58,929 nucleotides of DNA from assembly GCA_937922595.1 (NCBI GenBank), contig CALAIY010000038.1:1-58929 (forward strand). Direction: 5' to 3'. Under the pieces are notes generated by a model. It worked only from the letters and a program-made list of their open reading frames with translations, was not told the origin of the DNA and ran no database searches. Below are positions 45,123-53,642 of this stretch, piece after piece. Source of the DNA: an uncultured Verrucomicrobiales bacterium. GTDB taxonomy: Bacteria > Verrucomicrobiota > Verrucomicrobiia > Verrucomicrobiales > DEV007. Numbering within the stretch: position 1 is the first letter of the stretch; each line of letters begins with the position of its first letter. The position numbers and the translations under genes are program-made.

Positions 45123-45558
45123 AGGGGCGAAGGGTCTTTCGGGAAGTTTGAAAATTAAGCTAGTATAAATACTTAGAAAAACTATAAATGGTGTTTAGCG
45201 ACAGGCAAACGGAATTGCATGTCCCTGTAGGTCTCCTTACGGGGGGCGGCGTTCAATCTTATCGTGAAAAGTGCCTTTAGGGCACCTCCGAAAACCTATT
45301 GATCTGATCCAGCGGCTCGAATCTCGCGCTTTTTCTCCAAGTTTACTCCTCAAGGCTGCGGCTCTTCCTTGCTCCTTCAGTCCAGTTTTTGAGCGGTGGA
45401 ACCGTTCGATTCCACACTTTTTGCAATTTTGCCCCCTTTCCGGGCTCATTCGGCTACTTCCTTGCCTTTGAGCATGAGGAAATCTTCGCAGTCGCAGTTT
45501 TGTTGCTTTCCAGATTAATTATTTCGCTTGAGGGGGCGGAGGTTTCCGGAGGTGCTCT
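45123..45558. other. Intergenic region upstream of the metalloprotease gene
   Basis: 436 bases with no supported gene. A short open frame on the minus strand (about 45237-45449) has a basic, Arg/Lys/Ser-rich product without recognisable similarity. A small hairpin (GTGCC / GGCAC) lies near 45270. The metalloprotease promoter should be in the AT-rich part next to 45122. Confidence 0.5.
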
Positions 45559-45969
45559 TTAGATGTCGAATGCGAGGACTTGGGATTCGGCGTCTTTGGC
45601 TAGAATATCGGAAATAGTGGTGGCAGAGAAGAAGGTTTCGACTTGTTTTTCGAGTTCCATGAAGGTCTCATCGAGGCCTCGGCTGCCTGTGTATTCGAAG
45701 GGGCGGAAGGGGCCATCGATCCATGTGATGATTCCGGCGAGTGAGATTTGATTGGCTGGCTTGGAGAGGCGGTAGCCTCCTCCTGCGCCGCGTTTGCTTT
45801 CGAGGAGGCCTGCTTTTCTGAGGGAAAGTAAGATTTGCTCAAGGAATTTTACGGGGATCTCTTCTGAGGCGGCAAGGGTGGCGATTGCGACTGGTCTTGC
45901 GTTGGCAGATTCCTTGGCGATGGCGACGACTGCTCGGAGGCCATACTGCGCTTTTTTTGAGATTTTCAA
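45559..45969 (-). CDS. Rrf2-family transcriptional regulator (no Fe-S cysteines)
   Basis: A 136-residue winged-helix regulator. The start MKISKKAQYGLRAVVAIAK is the family signature, beginning at a TTG (45969). No ATG fits, since the frame upstream to 46101 overlaps the neighbouring gene. The helix-turn-helix and wing (LEQILLSLRKAGLLESKRGAGGGYRL) are typical. The three cysteines that bind Fe-S clusters in IscR/NsrR are absent, so it is CymR-like rather than an iron-sulfur sensor. It is the last gene of a tight run (hisD, plsC, zinc-ribbon, Rrf2) with 16 bases to the previous stop. Confidence 0.88.
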   Translation of the reverse strand: MKISKKAQYGLRAVVAIAKESANARPVAIATLAASEEIPVKFLEQILLSLRKAGLLESKRGAGGGYRLSKPANQISLAGIITWIDGPFRPFEYTGSRGLDETFMELEKQVETFFSATTISDILAKDAESQVLAFDI

Positions 45970-45985
45970 CGGGGGAGTGGAGGTA

Positions 45986-47011
45986 TTACCAGCCTTCTTG
46001 GACGAGGTCGCGAACGATGACGAGAAACGAGGGTGCGGGCTCGGGTGCGGGAATGAGGTTGAGGACGAGTTTGGTGCCAGATTCGTTGTTGGTGGCTGCA
46101 ATGATGGCTTGGCCGGTGGTGGTGGTCTTATCGACTAGGGAGTAGATTGGGCGAGAGGGGTCGGAGTGCCAGAGGGCGAGGCCTACGGCGTTTTCGGCTG
46201 CGATACCGATATCTTCGATGGCGGTTCTGCTGGCTGCAATTTGTTTTGCGTGGAGGTAGACTTCGTGGGAGGTGTTGTTTTTGCGGCTAGCGAATTGTTG
46301 CCAGGTCCAGTTGGGATACTTGGCAAATGATTCCCAGTGGATTTGTGGGGTGTTTCCAGAGAGGTCGACGCTGATGCTGCGGGTGGGGGCGTTTTTTAGG
46401 TGGAGACGGACGTCGTAGATTTGTGTCGTGGGGTCTCCTGTGACGGATTCAATTTTGAAGACGTCGCGTTGTTGAAATTTGTTGGTTCTATAGAAGCGTG
46501 CCATTCGAGCGTGGGTTGGCTCGCTGGTGGGAATGAATTTTTTGAGTTCTGACCAGTCTATAGATTGGAGGGCTGTGACTGCGGTCTCGATGGCTTTGGT
46601 GTGGAGTGCGGCTTCTGGGGAGCCGGGTGCGGTGGCTGCTTCTACTTGCTCGCTGAATTGATAGGGGGGAGCGTTTTTATTGAGGTAGTAGGTGGCTGCG
46701 ATTCCTAGAATGAGGATGAAGATGGCGGTGCCAATTTTGCGGCGACGGATTGTGGTGTGGTGGGCGTTGGCTTCTTCACGGCTTTTGAAGGCGGCGGGGA
46801 TTTCCCAGAATTTGTCGGGATCGAGGTCGGGCTCGTTGTCGGCGGTTTCCATGCCGGAGGCAGGGATGGGACGGATGTCGGTGCCGGAAGTTTCCGCTGA
46901 AGGGAAGGTGGATTGGCAGTGGACGCAGGCGGCTGGGCGTTTTCCTTCGTTGAGTGGTGTGGCTTCTCCGCAATCGATGCAGAAGAGCTGAGATGAAGCT
47001 TTGGATGGCAT
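45986..47011 (-). CDS. Membrane protein with N-terminal zinc ribbon
   Basis: A 341-residue protein of unknown function. Residues 11-33 form a zinc ribbon (CIDCG ... CVHCQ). An acidic linker follows, then a single membrane helix (about 93-110; IGTAIFILILGIAATYYL). The remaining 230 residues would lie outside the membrane and show no recognised domain. It starts 4 bases after the plsC stop and ends 16 bases before the Rrf2 start, so it is part of that operon. Confidence 0.7.
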   Translation of the reverse strand: MPSKASSQLFCIDCGEATPLNEGKRPAACVHCQSTFPSAETSGTDIRPIPASGMETADNEPDLDPDKFWEIPAAFKSREEANAHHTTIRRRKIGTAIFILILGIAATYYLNKNAPPYQFSEQVEAATAPGSPEAALHTKAIETAVTALQSIDWSELKKFIPTSEPTHARMARFYRTNKFQQRDVFKIESVTGDPTTQIYDVRLHLKNAPTRSISVDLSGNTPQIHWESFAKYPNWTWQQFASRKNNTSHEVYLHAKQIAASRTAIEDIGIAAENAVGLALWHSDPSRPIYSLVDKTTTTGQAIIAATNNESGTKLVLNLIPAPEPAPSFLVIVRDLVQEGW

Positions 47012-47015
47012 TAGA

Positions 47016-47651
47016 TTAGATACTCCGGTTCGTGGGGAGTTGGAGTTTATCGATTTCTTCCATGACGCGGTCGGCTACGGCTTGGTAGCTATCCTTGGTG
47101 GAAACGCCTTCTTTTTTGATTTCATCTTTGGTGAAGGTGATAGGGTCTCCGACGACGAGAGTGACTCGGAAGCAGCGTAACCAGTGGACGCCTCGCGGGA
47201 GGGCTTCGAATGTGCCGAAAAGGCGTATAGGCTGGACGGGCGCATTGGCTTTGGCGATGATGAGGCCGACTCCGGGTTTTCCGGGTAGGAATTCGCCGGT
47301 CGTGGTGCGTTCGCCTTCGGGGAATACGAGTACTCGATTGCCTTCGCGGAGTCGCTTGATGACGGTTTTGAGGCTGGAGAAATCGGGGCGTTCTTGGTCT
47401 ACAGGGATGGCATTCCAATTGCGGTAGAGCCAGCCCATGGGGCCAACGAAGAGCGTTTTGCGTGCTAGGTAGTAGATGGAATCGTCGTAGGCTCCGCCGA
47501 TGGTGGGTGGGTCGAGGAAGCTGGCGTGGTTGCTAGCGACGAGGACGGGGCCGGATTGGATGAGTTTTTCCGGGTGGATGACCTGGAAATCGAGGAAGGT
47601 CTTATTGACCCATTTGAAGAAGGTCCAGCCGGTCCAGTAAACGAATTTCAT
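47016..47651 (-). CDS. plsC: 1-acyl-sn-glycerol-3-phosphate acyltransferase
   Basis: A 211-residue PlsC-family enzyme that acylates lysophosphatidic acid to phosphatidic acid. Motif I is NHASFLDPP (HX4D), motif III is VFPEGERT, and the downstream motif with Pro is APVQPIRLFG. Size is normal. It lies 14 bases after hisD, an arrangement without obvious pathway logic but consistent with one transcript. Confidence 0.9.
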   Translation of the reverse strand: MKFVYWTGWTFFKWVNKTFLDFQVIHPEKLIQSGPVLVASNHASFLDPPTIGGAYDDSIYYLARKTLFVGPMGWLYRNWNAIPVDQERPDFSSLKTVIKRLREGNRVLVFPEGERTTTGEFLPGKPGVGLIIAKANAPVQPIRLFGTFEALPRGVHWLRCFRVTLVVGDPITFTKDEIKKEGVSTKDSYQAVADRVMEEIDKLQLPTNRSI

Positions 47652-47665
47652 GAATCAGATGCGTG

Positions 47666-48964
47666 TTAGGGCTTTTTGATGCCTGCACGGATATTGGCAG
47701 AGTGGGCGTGGGCATCGAGGCCTTCGAGTGATGCGAGTGCGCTCACAATAGGGGCTGATTTGGTGGCTGCGTCAGGATTGATGCGGACGATGCTGGTGCG
47801 CTTTTGGAACATGTCGACGGTGAGTCCGGGGAAGGATTTTCCTGCGCCGCCAGTGGGGAGGGTGTGGCTTGGGCCGGCGAGGAAATCACCGACGGCAACG
47901 GCTGAGTGGTTCCCTAGGTAGATCGCACCGGCGGTGCGGATGAGCGGCATGATCTTTTTCTCGCGACGTGTGATGAGGGTGATGTGCTCGGGTGCGTAGG
48001 TATTTGCGATTTCGGCTCCTTGCTCAAGGGATTCGGCGAGGACGAGGGTGGTGCCGTTTTTAAGGACGTTCTTGATGGGCGTTTGACGAGAGAGCGTTTT
48101 GGCTTGTGCTTTGATTTCTTGCTGGACGTCTTCGAGGAGCTTTTCTGAATTGGTGATGAAGCATACTTGGCTGTCGCCGCCGTGCTCGGCTTGGGCGAGA
48201 AGATCCGAGGCGATGAAGGCGGCGTTTCCTGATGAGTCGGCGAGAATGAGGATTTCGGATGGTCCAGGGAGGAGATCGATTGCTACGGAGCCGATGGTCT
48301 GGCGTTTTGCTTCTACGACAAAGCGGTTTCCTGGGCCGAAGATTTTTGCGACGGGACGGATTGTTTTGGTGCCGTAGGCGAGGGCTGCGATGGCTTGGGC
48401 TCCGCCTATCTTGTAGACTTCGGTGGCTCCAGCGACGTGTAGTGCGTAGAGAAGGGAGGGATTCACTTTTCCGTCGGGGCCGCATGGGGTACAGGCGACG
48501 ATTTCGGGGACTCCTGCGGCGGCGGCGAGGGTGACCGTCATGATTGCGGTCGAGATAAGGGGGGCTGTCCCGCCGGGGACGTAGCAGCCGACACGCTCGA
48601 AGGGCAGGAAGATTTCGCCGACTTCTGCGCCTTGGGCATTTTTCATGCTCCAATCTTTACGCAGGCTTTTTTTAGCGAATGCGAGGACGTTCTTGTGAGA
48701 GGCTTTGACGTGGCGCTTCGTTGCTGCGGATGCACCTGTTGCGGCGGCGGCAAATTCCGCTGTGGTGACGGCGAGAGTCTTGGGGGTGAGAGTGGCTTTG
48801 TCGAACTTCTTGGCGAGGGCGATCACGGCCTTGTCGCCGTTTTCCCGGACGTCTTTGAGGATGGTAGTGACGGTATCCCGGACATCGTCGGCAGGCTCAG
48901 CGCGTCTATCGAGCGCATTGAGAGATCGTGTGTAGTTCTTCGAAGTGTAGCGGAGCACGCGCAT
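47666..48964 (-). CDS. hisD: Histidinol dehydrogenase
   Basis: The 432-residue enzyme oxidises L-histidinol to L-histidine with NAD in the last two steps of histidine biosynthesis. Key residues are recognisable: the substrate/metal region LAQAEHGGDSQ, the catalytic ANTYAPEHITL (Glu, His) and the SHTLPTGG metal region. The ATG at 48964 (MRVLRYTSKNYTRSL) gives family length. An open frame up to 49198 overlaps the upstream methyltransferase gene and is rejected. No other his gene is visible here. Confidence 0.95.
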   Translation of the reverse strand: MRVLRYTSKNYTRSLNALDRRAEPADDVRDTVTTILKDVRENGDKAVIALAKKFDKATLTPKTLAVTTAEFAAAATGASAATKRHVKASHKNVLAFAKKSLRKDWSMKNAQGAEVGEIFLPFERVGCYVPGGTAPLISTAIMTVTLAAAAGVPEIVACTPCGPDGKVNPSLLYALHVAGATEVYKIGGAQAIAALAYGTKTIRPVAKIFGPGNRFVVEAKRQTIGSVAIDLLPGPSEILILADSSGNAAFIASDLLAQAEHGGDSQVCFITNSEKLLEDVQQEIKAQAKTLSRQTPIKNVLKNGTTLVLAESLEQGAEIANTYAPEHITLITRREKKIMPLIRTAGAIYLGNHSAVAVGDFLAGPSHTLPTGGAGKSFPGLTVDMFQKRTSIVRINPDAATKSAPIVSALASLEGLDAHAHSANIRAGIKKP

Positions 48965-49016
48965 AGCAGGGAATCCATAGCGAGCCCACGTGGGGAATGC
49001 GAGTGGAAAGCTGTGC

Positions 49017-49916
49017 TTATCCGACCCATACGGCATGAAGGTGGTCTGAGCTGGCGAATTCGGGTGGCATGCCGGGCTCGTGGAGGACGGAATTAGCGTG
49101 GTGAGTGTGCTTAAGTCCGGTGTGGATTTCGTCGGCAAACCATCGGTGAGAAGCGCGGTGGGTATTCGCGCAGAAGAGCGCCCAGCCTTCTGGCTCAAGC
49201 ACTCCCGCGCAGGCGTTTACGAGTTGGGCGTAATCGCGTTCGACCTTCCATGTCGATTTTCCGTGGCGTGAAAATGTGGGTGGATCAGCGATAATTCCGT
49301 GAAATGTGCGTCCTGCTTTTTTCCAGCGAGCAAGCCACTCAAGTGCATCGCCTTTGCAAAAGAAGTGCTCTGCGGGATCGAGGTCGTTGGCACGAAAATT
49401 GTCCTTCGCCCATTCGAGATAAGGGCTTGATAGGTCGAGCGTCGTCGTCGTGGCACCGCCGAGCGCTGCCGCTACCGAAAATGCACCGGTGTAGGCAAAT
49501 AGATTCAAGACGCGTAAGCCGCTATCGCTGCGTCGGCGGACTTCTTGGCGATTGAGGCGCTGGTCGAGGAAAATCCCTTGAGAGTAGCCTGCATGAAAAT
49601 CGATTTTGTAGCGAGCTTCATGCTCCAATGCTTCGAATGCCTCTGCTTCGTCATTACCGACAAGAAGGGCAGGGGACTCCTTTACAGATTGGTCTAATCG
49701 TTTCCACCACACAGAAACAGCCCGCTCCGCAGCGGCGGTCACTAGCGATTTTGGCGGGTTTTCTCCTTTTGTCTGAATGAGCCAGCGTCCGGCAAATGAA
49801 TCGACAGCGGTTCCGGGAGGGAGTCCATCGGCCAAGCCATCTGCTACTCGGAAGGCGTTTGTGTGCCCCTCCTCCACGATTGCTACGCGTCGTGCCAGTG
49901 CATTGTCAAAATTCAT
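49017..49916 (-). CDS. RlmK-like SAM-dependent methyltransferase
   Basis: A 299-residue Rossmann methyltransferase of the RlmI/RlmK superfamily without the PUA domain. Motifs are HAGYSQGIFLDQRLNR, LNLFAYTGAFSVAAALGG (SAM loop), TTLDLSSPYLEWAKDN and IADPPTFSRHGKSTW. The family targets 23S rRNA (RlmK forms m7G2069) but the specific base is not certain. It is 52 bases upstream of hisD on the same strand and divergent from the phosphohexomutase gene. Confidence 0.85.
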   Translation of the reverse strand: MNFDNALARRVAIVEEGHTNAFRVADGLADGLPPGTAVDSFAGRWLIQTKGENPPKSLVTAAAERAVSVWWKRLDQSVKESPALLVGNDEAEAFEALEHEARYKIDFHAGYSQGIFLDQRLNRQEVRRRSDSGLRVLNLFAYTGAFSVAAALGGATTTTLDLSSPYLEWAKDNFRANDLDPAEHFFCKGDALEWLARWKKAGRTFHGIIADPPTFSRHGKSTWKVERDYAQLVNACAGVLEPEGWALFCANTHRASHRWFADEIHTGLKHTHHANSVLHEPGMPPEFASSDHLHAVWVG

Positions 49917-50012
49917 CGGGAATCATAGCGGGTTCACGGGAGATTGCATTCGCTGGGTCGGGCTCTAGTCTGCGCGCGTTATAATTATCTCCTCTCAAAC
50001 GATCTCTTAATC

Positions 50013-51959
50013 ATGTCTCTCGAAAAAATCGATGCCGCCGTCGCCGCAGGTGACCTCCTCGAAGCAAGCGCTACAAACCTCAAATCCTATCTCTCGTCCA
50101 GCACCTCGATGCTTGATGGTTCGAGTGTGAGCGAGCTTGTTGAGTCTGGCGAATGGGGAGAGCTCAACGATCGTTTTTTCAAGCACGTTAGCTTTGGCAC
50201 CTCGGGGCTTCGGGGGCGTACCATCGGACGCCTCGTCACCAAAGCCGAGCAAGGCGCCACCACCGGCACTCCTCCTGAGTTTCCCTGCGTCGGAACGAAT
50301 GCGATGAACTACACCGCACTCTCGCGTGCGACTCAAGGACTCGTAAAATACCTCAAGCAATGGGCTCAGGAAAACGGCGTCACGGAACGTCCGAAAGTCG
50401 TCTTCGCTCACGATACCCGCCACTACTCGCGTCCGTTCGCCGAATTTTGTGCTCAGATTGTCGCGGATCTCGGCTGCGATGCGTTCCTTTTTGATTCCTA
50501 CCGCCCGACTCCGGAATTAAGCTTCGCCATTCGCCATCTCAATGCCCACGCCGGGGTGATGCACACCGCCAGTCACAACCCGCCGCATGATAATGGCTAT
50601 AAAGTCTACTGGAACGAAGGTGATCCCATCATCTCTGAAATCGCCTCGGGAATCATCGCTGGTATCGATACCATCACCGGCACCGACTTCCAAAAAACTT
50701 CGGATCCTGGCACTGTCACCATTCTCGATTCTGCAATCGATGAAGCCTATCTTACTCGCCTCGAGGATCTCCTTCTTCAGCCCGAGCTACTTGAAAAGGC
50801 CAAGGGCCTAAAACTCGTTTTCACCGCCATCCACGGCACTGGCAGCGTGCACGGCCCGACCGTCCTCGAGCGCCTGGGCTTCGATTACCTCACAGTGCCC
50901 GAGCAGGATGTGCCCGATGGAAATTTTCCCACCGTAAAATCGCCGAATCCCGAGAACGCCGAGGCGCTTCAAATGGCGCTCGACCTCGCTGAAAAAGAAG
51001 GCGCAGATATCGTCATGGGCACCGATCCCGATTGCGATCGCCTTGGCGTCGCCGTTCGTGATGGCGCTGGCAAGATGACGCTGCTCAGCGGAAATCAGAT
51101 CGGCTCCCTCATGGCATGGTACCGCACCAAAGTATTCTTCGAAAAAGGCATCATCAACGACGCCAATAAAGATCGCTCCGTCATCGTAAAGACCTTCGTC
51201 ACCACGCCCCTCCAGGAAGTGATCGCCGATGCCTACGGCGTCCCCACTGTCGAGACCCTCACCGGCTTCAAATACATCGGCGGCAAGCAAGGTAAATACG
51301 AGCGCTCTCTCCCCGATGATATACGCGCGAAATACCGCAGCATGACCACCACCGAGCAGCGCGAAGCCCACCTCCAAGACGGCAAATTCTTCATCTTCGG
51401 TGGCGAAGAAAGCTACGGCTACCTCGGTGCCGATTTCATCCGCGACAAAGACGGCAATGGTGCCGTCGTCATGTTCGCCGAGCTCGCGGCCTACGCCGCA
51501 TCGCGCGACATCACCCTCGTCGATCTTATGGATGAAGTGTACCGTGAATACGGATTCTTCCATGAGCTCACCAAAAACGTCCAGTTCGATGGAGCCGCAG
51601 GCGCCGAAGAAATGAAAAAGCTCGTCGCCTCCTTTCAGCAGAATCCGCCCACCGAAGTCGATGGCTCCAAAGTCACCCAAGTGCGCGATTTCAGCACCGG
51701 CACCCTCAAGGATTCCGAAGGCGATCTCATCCCTGCGGAAAACATGCTCATCTACGATCTCGAAGACGGCCGCACCTTCGCCGTTCGCCCATCCGGCACC
51801 GAGCCCAAGATGAAATTCTACTTCTTTGGGAACCGCCGTCCTGCCAAAGGCACCCAGTTTACCGATGATCAACTCGCCTCCGCCAAAGCTGAAGTCTCGA
51901 AATCCTTCGAATCCCTCGGCGCATGGATCGATGCCGACCGCGAAAAGCGGCTCTCATAG
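50013..51959 (+). CDS. Phosphoglucomutase/phosphomannomutase family protein
   Basis: A 648-residue alpha-D-phosphohexomutase. The four family segments are present: the phosphoserine loop TASHNPPHDNGYK, the metal loop GTDPDCDRLG, the sugar-binding GGEESYGY and the phosphate-binding RPSGTEPKMKF. Length matches the long (phosphopentomutase/PGM2-like) bacterial group. The ATG at 50013 (MSLEKIDAAVAAG) is used, since the frame from 49944 is unlike the family. Codons are strongly C-ending. It starts the plus-strand set with lnt and a GT39-type gene. Confidence 0.93.
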   Translation: MSLEKIDAAVAAGDLLEASATNLKSYLSSSTSMLDGSSVSELVESGEWGELNDRFFKHVSFGTSGLRGRTIGRLVTKAEQGATTGTPPEFPCVGTNAMNYTALSRATQGLVKYLKQWAQENGVTERPKVVFAHDTRHYSRPFAEFCAQIVADLGCDAFLFDSYRPTPELSFAIRHLNAHAGVMHTASHNPPHDNGYKVYWNEGDPIISEIASGIIAGIDTITGTDFQKTSDPGTVTILDSAIDEAYLTRLEDLLLQPELLEKAKGLKLVFTAIHGTGSVHGPTVLERLGFDYLTVPEQDVPDGNFPTVKSPNPENAEALQMALDLAEKEGADIVMGTDPDCDRLGVAVRDGAGKMTLLSGNQIGSLMAWYRTKVFFEKGIINDANKDRSVIVKTFVTTPLQEVIADAYGVPTVETLTGFKYIGGKQGKYERSLPDDIRAKYRSMTTTEQREAHLQDGKFFIFGGEESYGYLGADFIRDKDGNGAVVMFAELAAYAASRDITLVDLMDEVYREYGFFHELTKNVQFDGAAGAEEMKKLVASFQQNPPTEVDGSKVTQVRDFSTGTLKDSEGDLIPAENMLIYDLEDGRTFAVRPSGTEPKMKFYFFGNRRPAKGTQFTDDQLASAKAEVSKSFESLGAWIDADREKRLS

Positions 51960-51974
51960 CTCAGGCTTCAGTCT

Positions 51975-53642
51975 GTGATTGCTTCCCAAAGGTACCTCCC
52001 TCCGGCTCTAGCCCTCCTCTCGGGAACCCTCCTCGGCCTCGCATTCCCGAATCACGACCAGCCCCACCTGATCTGGTTCGGGCTCATCCCGCTCGTCGCC
52101 GCACTCTGGTCGCTGCGCGAAACCGGTAAGCACCTTCGTCGCCGCGCCTTCCGGCTCGGTTGGCTTACAGGATTTGCCTACTTCGCGATCTCAGTCGGCT
52201 GGGTAAGCTCCGTCTCCATCTTTGCGCCCGAAGGCATCGCCCGCGCCGGTCTCTGGTGTGCCACCATGTTGCTGCCCGCCTACCTAGGGCTCTATGTCGC
52301 CCTCTGGGCAGTTTTCGTAGCCACGTTAGGCAAGCCGCGCTTCGAATTCGATTCCCCAGGCCTCTTTACCAATTCCCTGCGCAATCTCGCCGCAGCCCTC
52401 CTCTCCGCCGCCGCCTGGACCGGACTTGAATGGCTCCGCAGTATCGTCTTCACCGGTTTCGGATGGAATGGTCTCGGAGCCGCCCACTGGTCCGATCCCA
52501 CGCTCTCCCAAGCCGCCGACCTCATCGGCGTCACCGGCCTCAGCTTCACCGTCGCCCTCGTCGCCTGCACTGGCACCGGTCTCGTCTGGCGCATGGTGCG
52601 AGAATTTAGAAGCCGCAAGCTCCGTCCCCACGCCGACTTCGCCCTCGTCGCCACCCTCGTCATCGGCCAAGTTCTCTACGGAGTCACCAAGCTCCAGACC
52701 GATTTTGGTACCACCCGCGACCTTCGCACCCTCATCGTCCAGCCCGATATCCCTCAGGACGAAAAGTGGGACGGCAATCAAGCCGAGCGAATCTTTGGGA
52801 TCCTCGATTCCCTCACCGCGCCCTACGTCACCACCATGGACGATCTCGATCTCGTCGTCTGGCCCGAATCCGTCCTGCCAATGCCGCTCGATGTGCACTT
52901 CAACCTCCGCTACCTCTCACAAAATCTAAGCGCCGGCGACCACCACCTCCTCCTCGGCACCAATATCGCCGTAGGCGAAACCGCCTTCTACAACGGCGTC
53001 GCCCTTCTCCAGCACGACCCCGTACACCAGCGCCAGCTCTACTACAAAGTCCACCGCGTCCCCTTCGGTGAATACGTCCCCCTTCGCGACATCTTCCCCC
53101 CATTCCGCTGGATCGCCGGAGCCTTCATCCCCTGGGACTTCCACGCCGGGCAAGACCACCGCCCACTTCGCCTCGGCGACACCAGAATCGAGATCGCACC
53201 CTCCATCTGCTTCGAAGACACCCTCGGCCGCCACGCCCGAAAATTTGTCCAGCAGGGTGGGGGACACCTCCTCGTAAACGTCACCAACGACGGCTGGTTC
53301 GGCGAATCATCCGAATCCCGCCAGCACCTAGCCAATTCCATCTTCCGAACCATCGAGCTCCGCCGCCCCATGATACGCTGCGCAAATTCAGGCATCTCCG
53401 CCGTGATCGATCCCCTCGGCCGCGTCACCGGCATCGTCGCCGATCCCGACACCGGCTCCACCTTCGTCCGCCAAGCACGTACCTTCACCATCCCCATCCC
53501 TGAAAAACCACCCACCACCCTCTACGCAATTTATGGCGACGCCTTCAGCATTTGTTGTGGCCTTATCGCCCTAATATTCGTCTCCCTCCGTGTGCTTGAC
53601 CCCCGCCGGAGAAACCGCCAGGATCAACAACTTGAAGAATAG
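51975..53642 (+). CDS. lnt: Apolipoprotein N-acyltransferase
   Basis: The 555-residue inner-membrane enzyme adds the third acyl chain to lipoproteins. About eight N-terminal hydrophobic helices precede a nitrilase-fold periplasmic domain with the catalytic triad Glu (VVWPESVLP), Lys (YYKVHRVPFGEYVP) and Cys (SICFEDTLG). The start is GTG at 51975, 15 bases after the mutase stop. The C-rich strand and near-exclusive C/G third positions match the flanking genes. Confidence 0.94.
   Translation: MIASQRYLPPALALLSGTLLGLAFPNHDQPHLIWFGLIPLVAALWSLRETGKHLRRRAFRLGWLTGFAYFAISVGWVSSVSIFAPEGIARAGLWCATMLLPAYLGLYVALWAVFVATLGKPRFEFDSPGLFTNSLRNLAAALLSAAAWTGLEWLRSIVFTGFGWNGLGAAHWSDPTLSQAADLIGVTGLSFTVALVACTGTGLVWRMVREFRSRKLRPHADFALVATLVIGQVLYGVTKLQTDFGTTRDLRTLIVQPDIPQDEKWDGNQAERIFGILDSLTAPYVTTMDDLDLVVWPESVLPMPLDVHFNLRYLSQNLSAGDHHLLLGTNIAVGETAFYNGVALLQHDPVHQRQLYYKVHRVPFGEYVPLRDIFPPFRWIAGAFIPWDFHAGQDHRPLRLGDTRIEIAPSICFEDTLGRHARKFVQQGGGHLLVNVTNDGWFGESSESRQHLANSIFRTIELRRPMIRCANSGISAVIDPLGRVTGIVADPDTGSTFVRQARTFTIPIPEKPPTTLYAIYGDAFSICCGLIALIFVSLRVLDPRRRNRQDQQLEE

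Noticed and set aside
45237-45449. 70-residue basic frame on the minus strand
   Set aside because: There is no similarity and no supporting signals; left as intergenic.
48965-49198. Upstream extension of hisD
   Set aside because: It overlaps the upstream methyltransferase gene on the same strand and has no HisD similarity.
50808-51872. Long open frame antisense to the phosphohexomutase
   Set aside because: It is a shadow of the C-rich coding sequence with no similarity.
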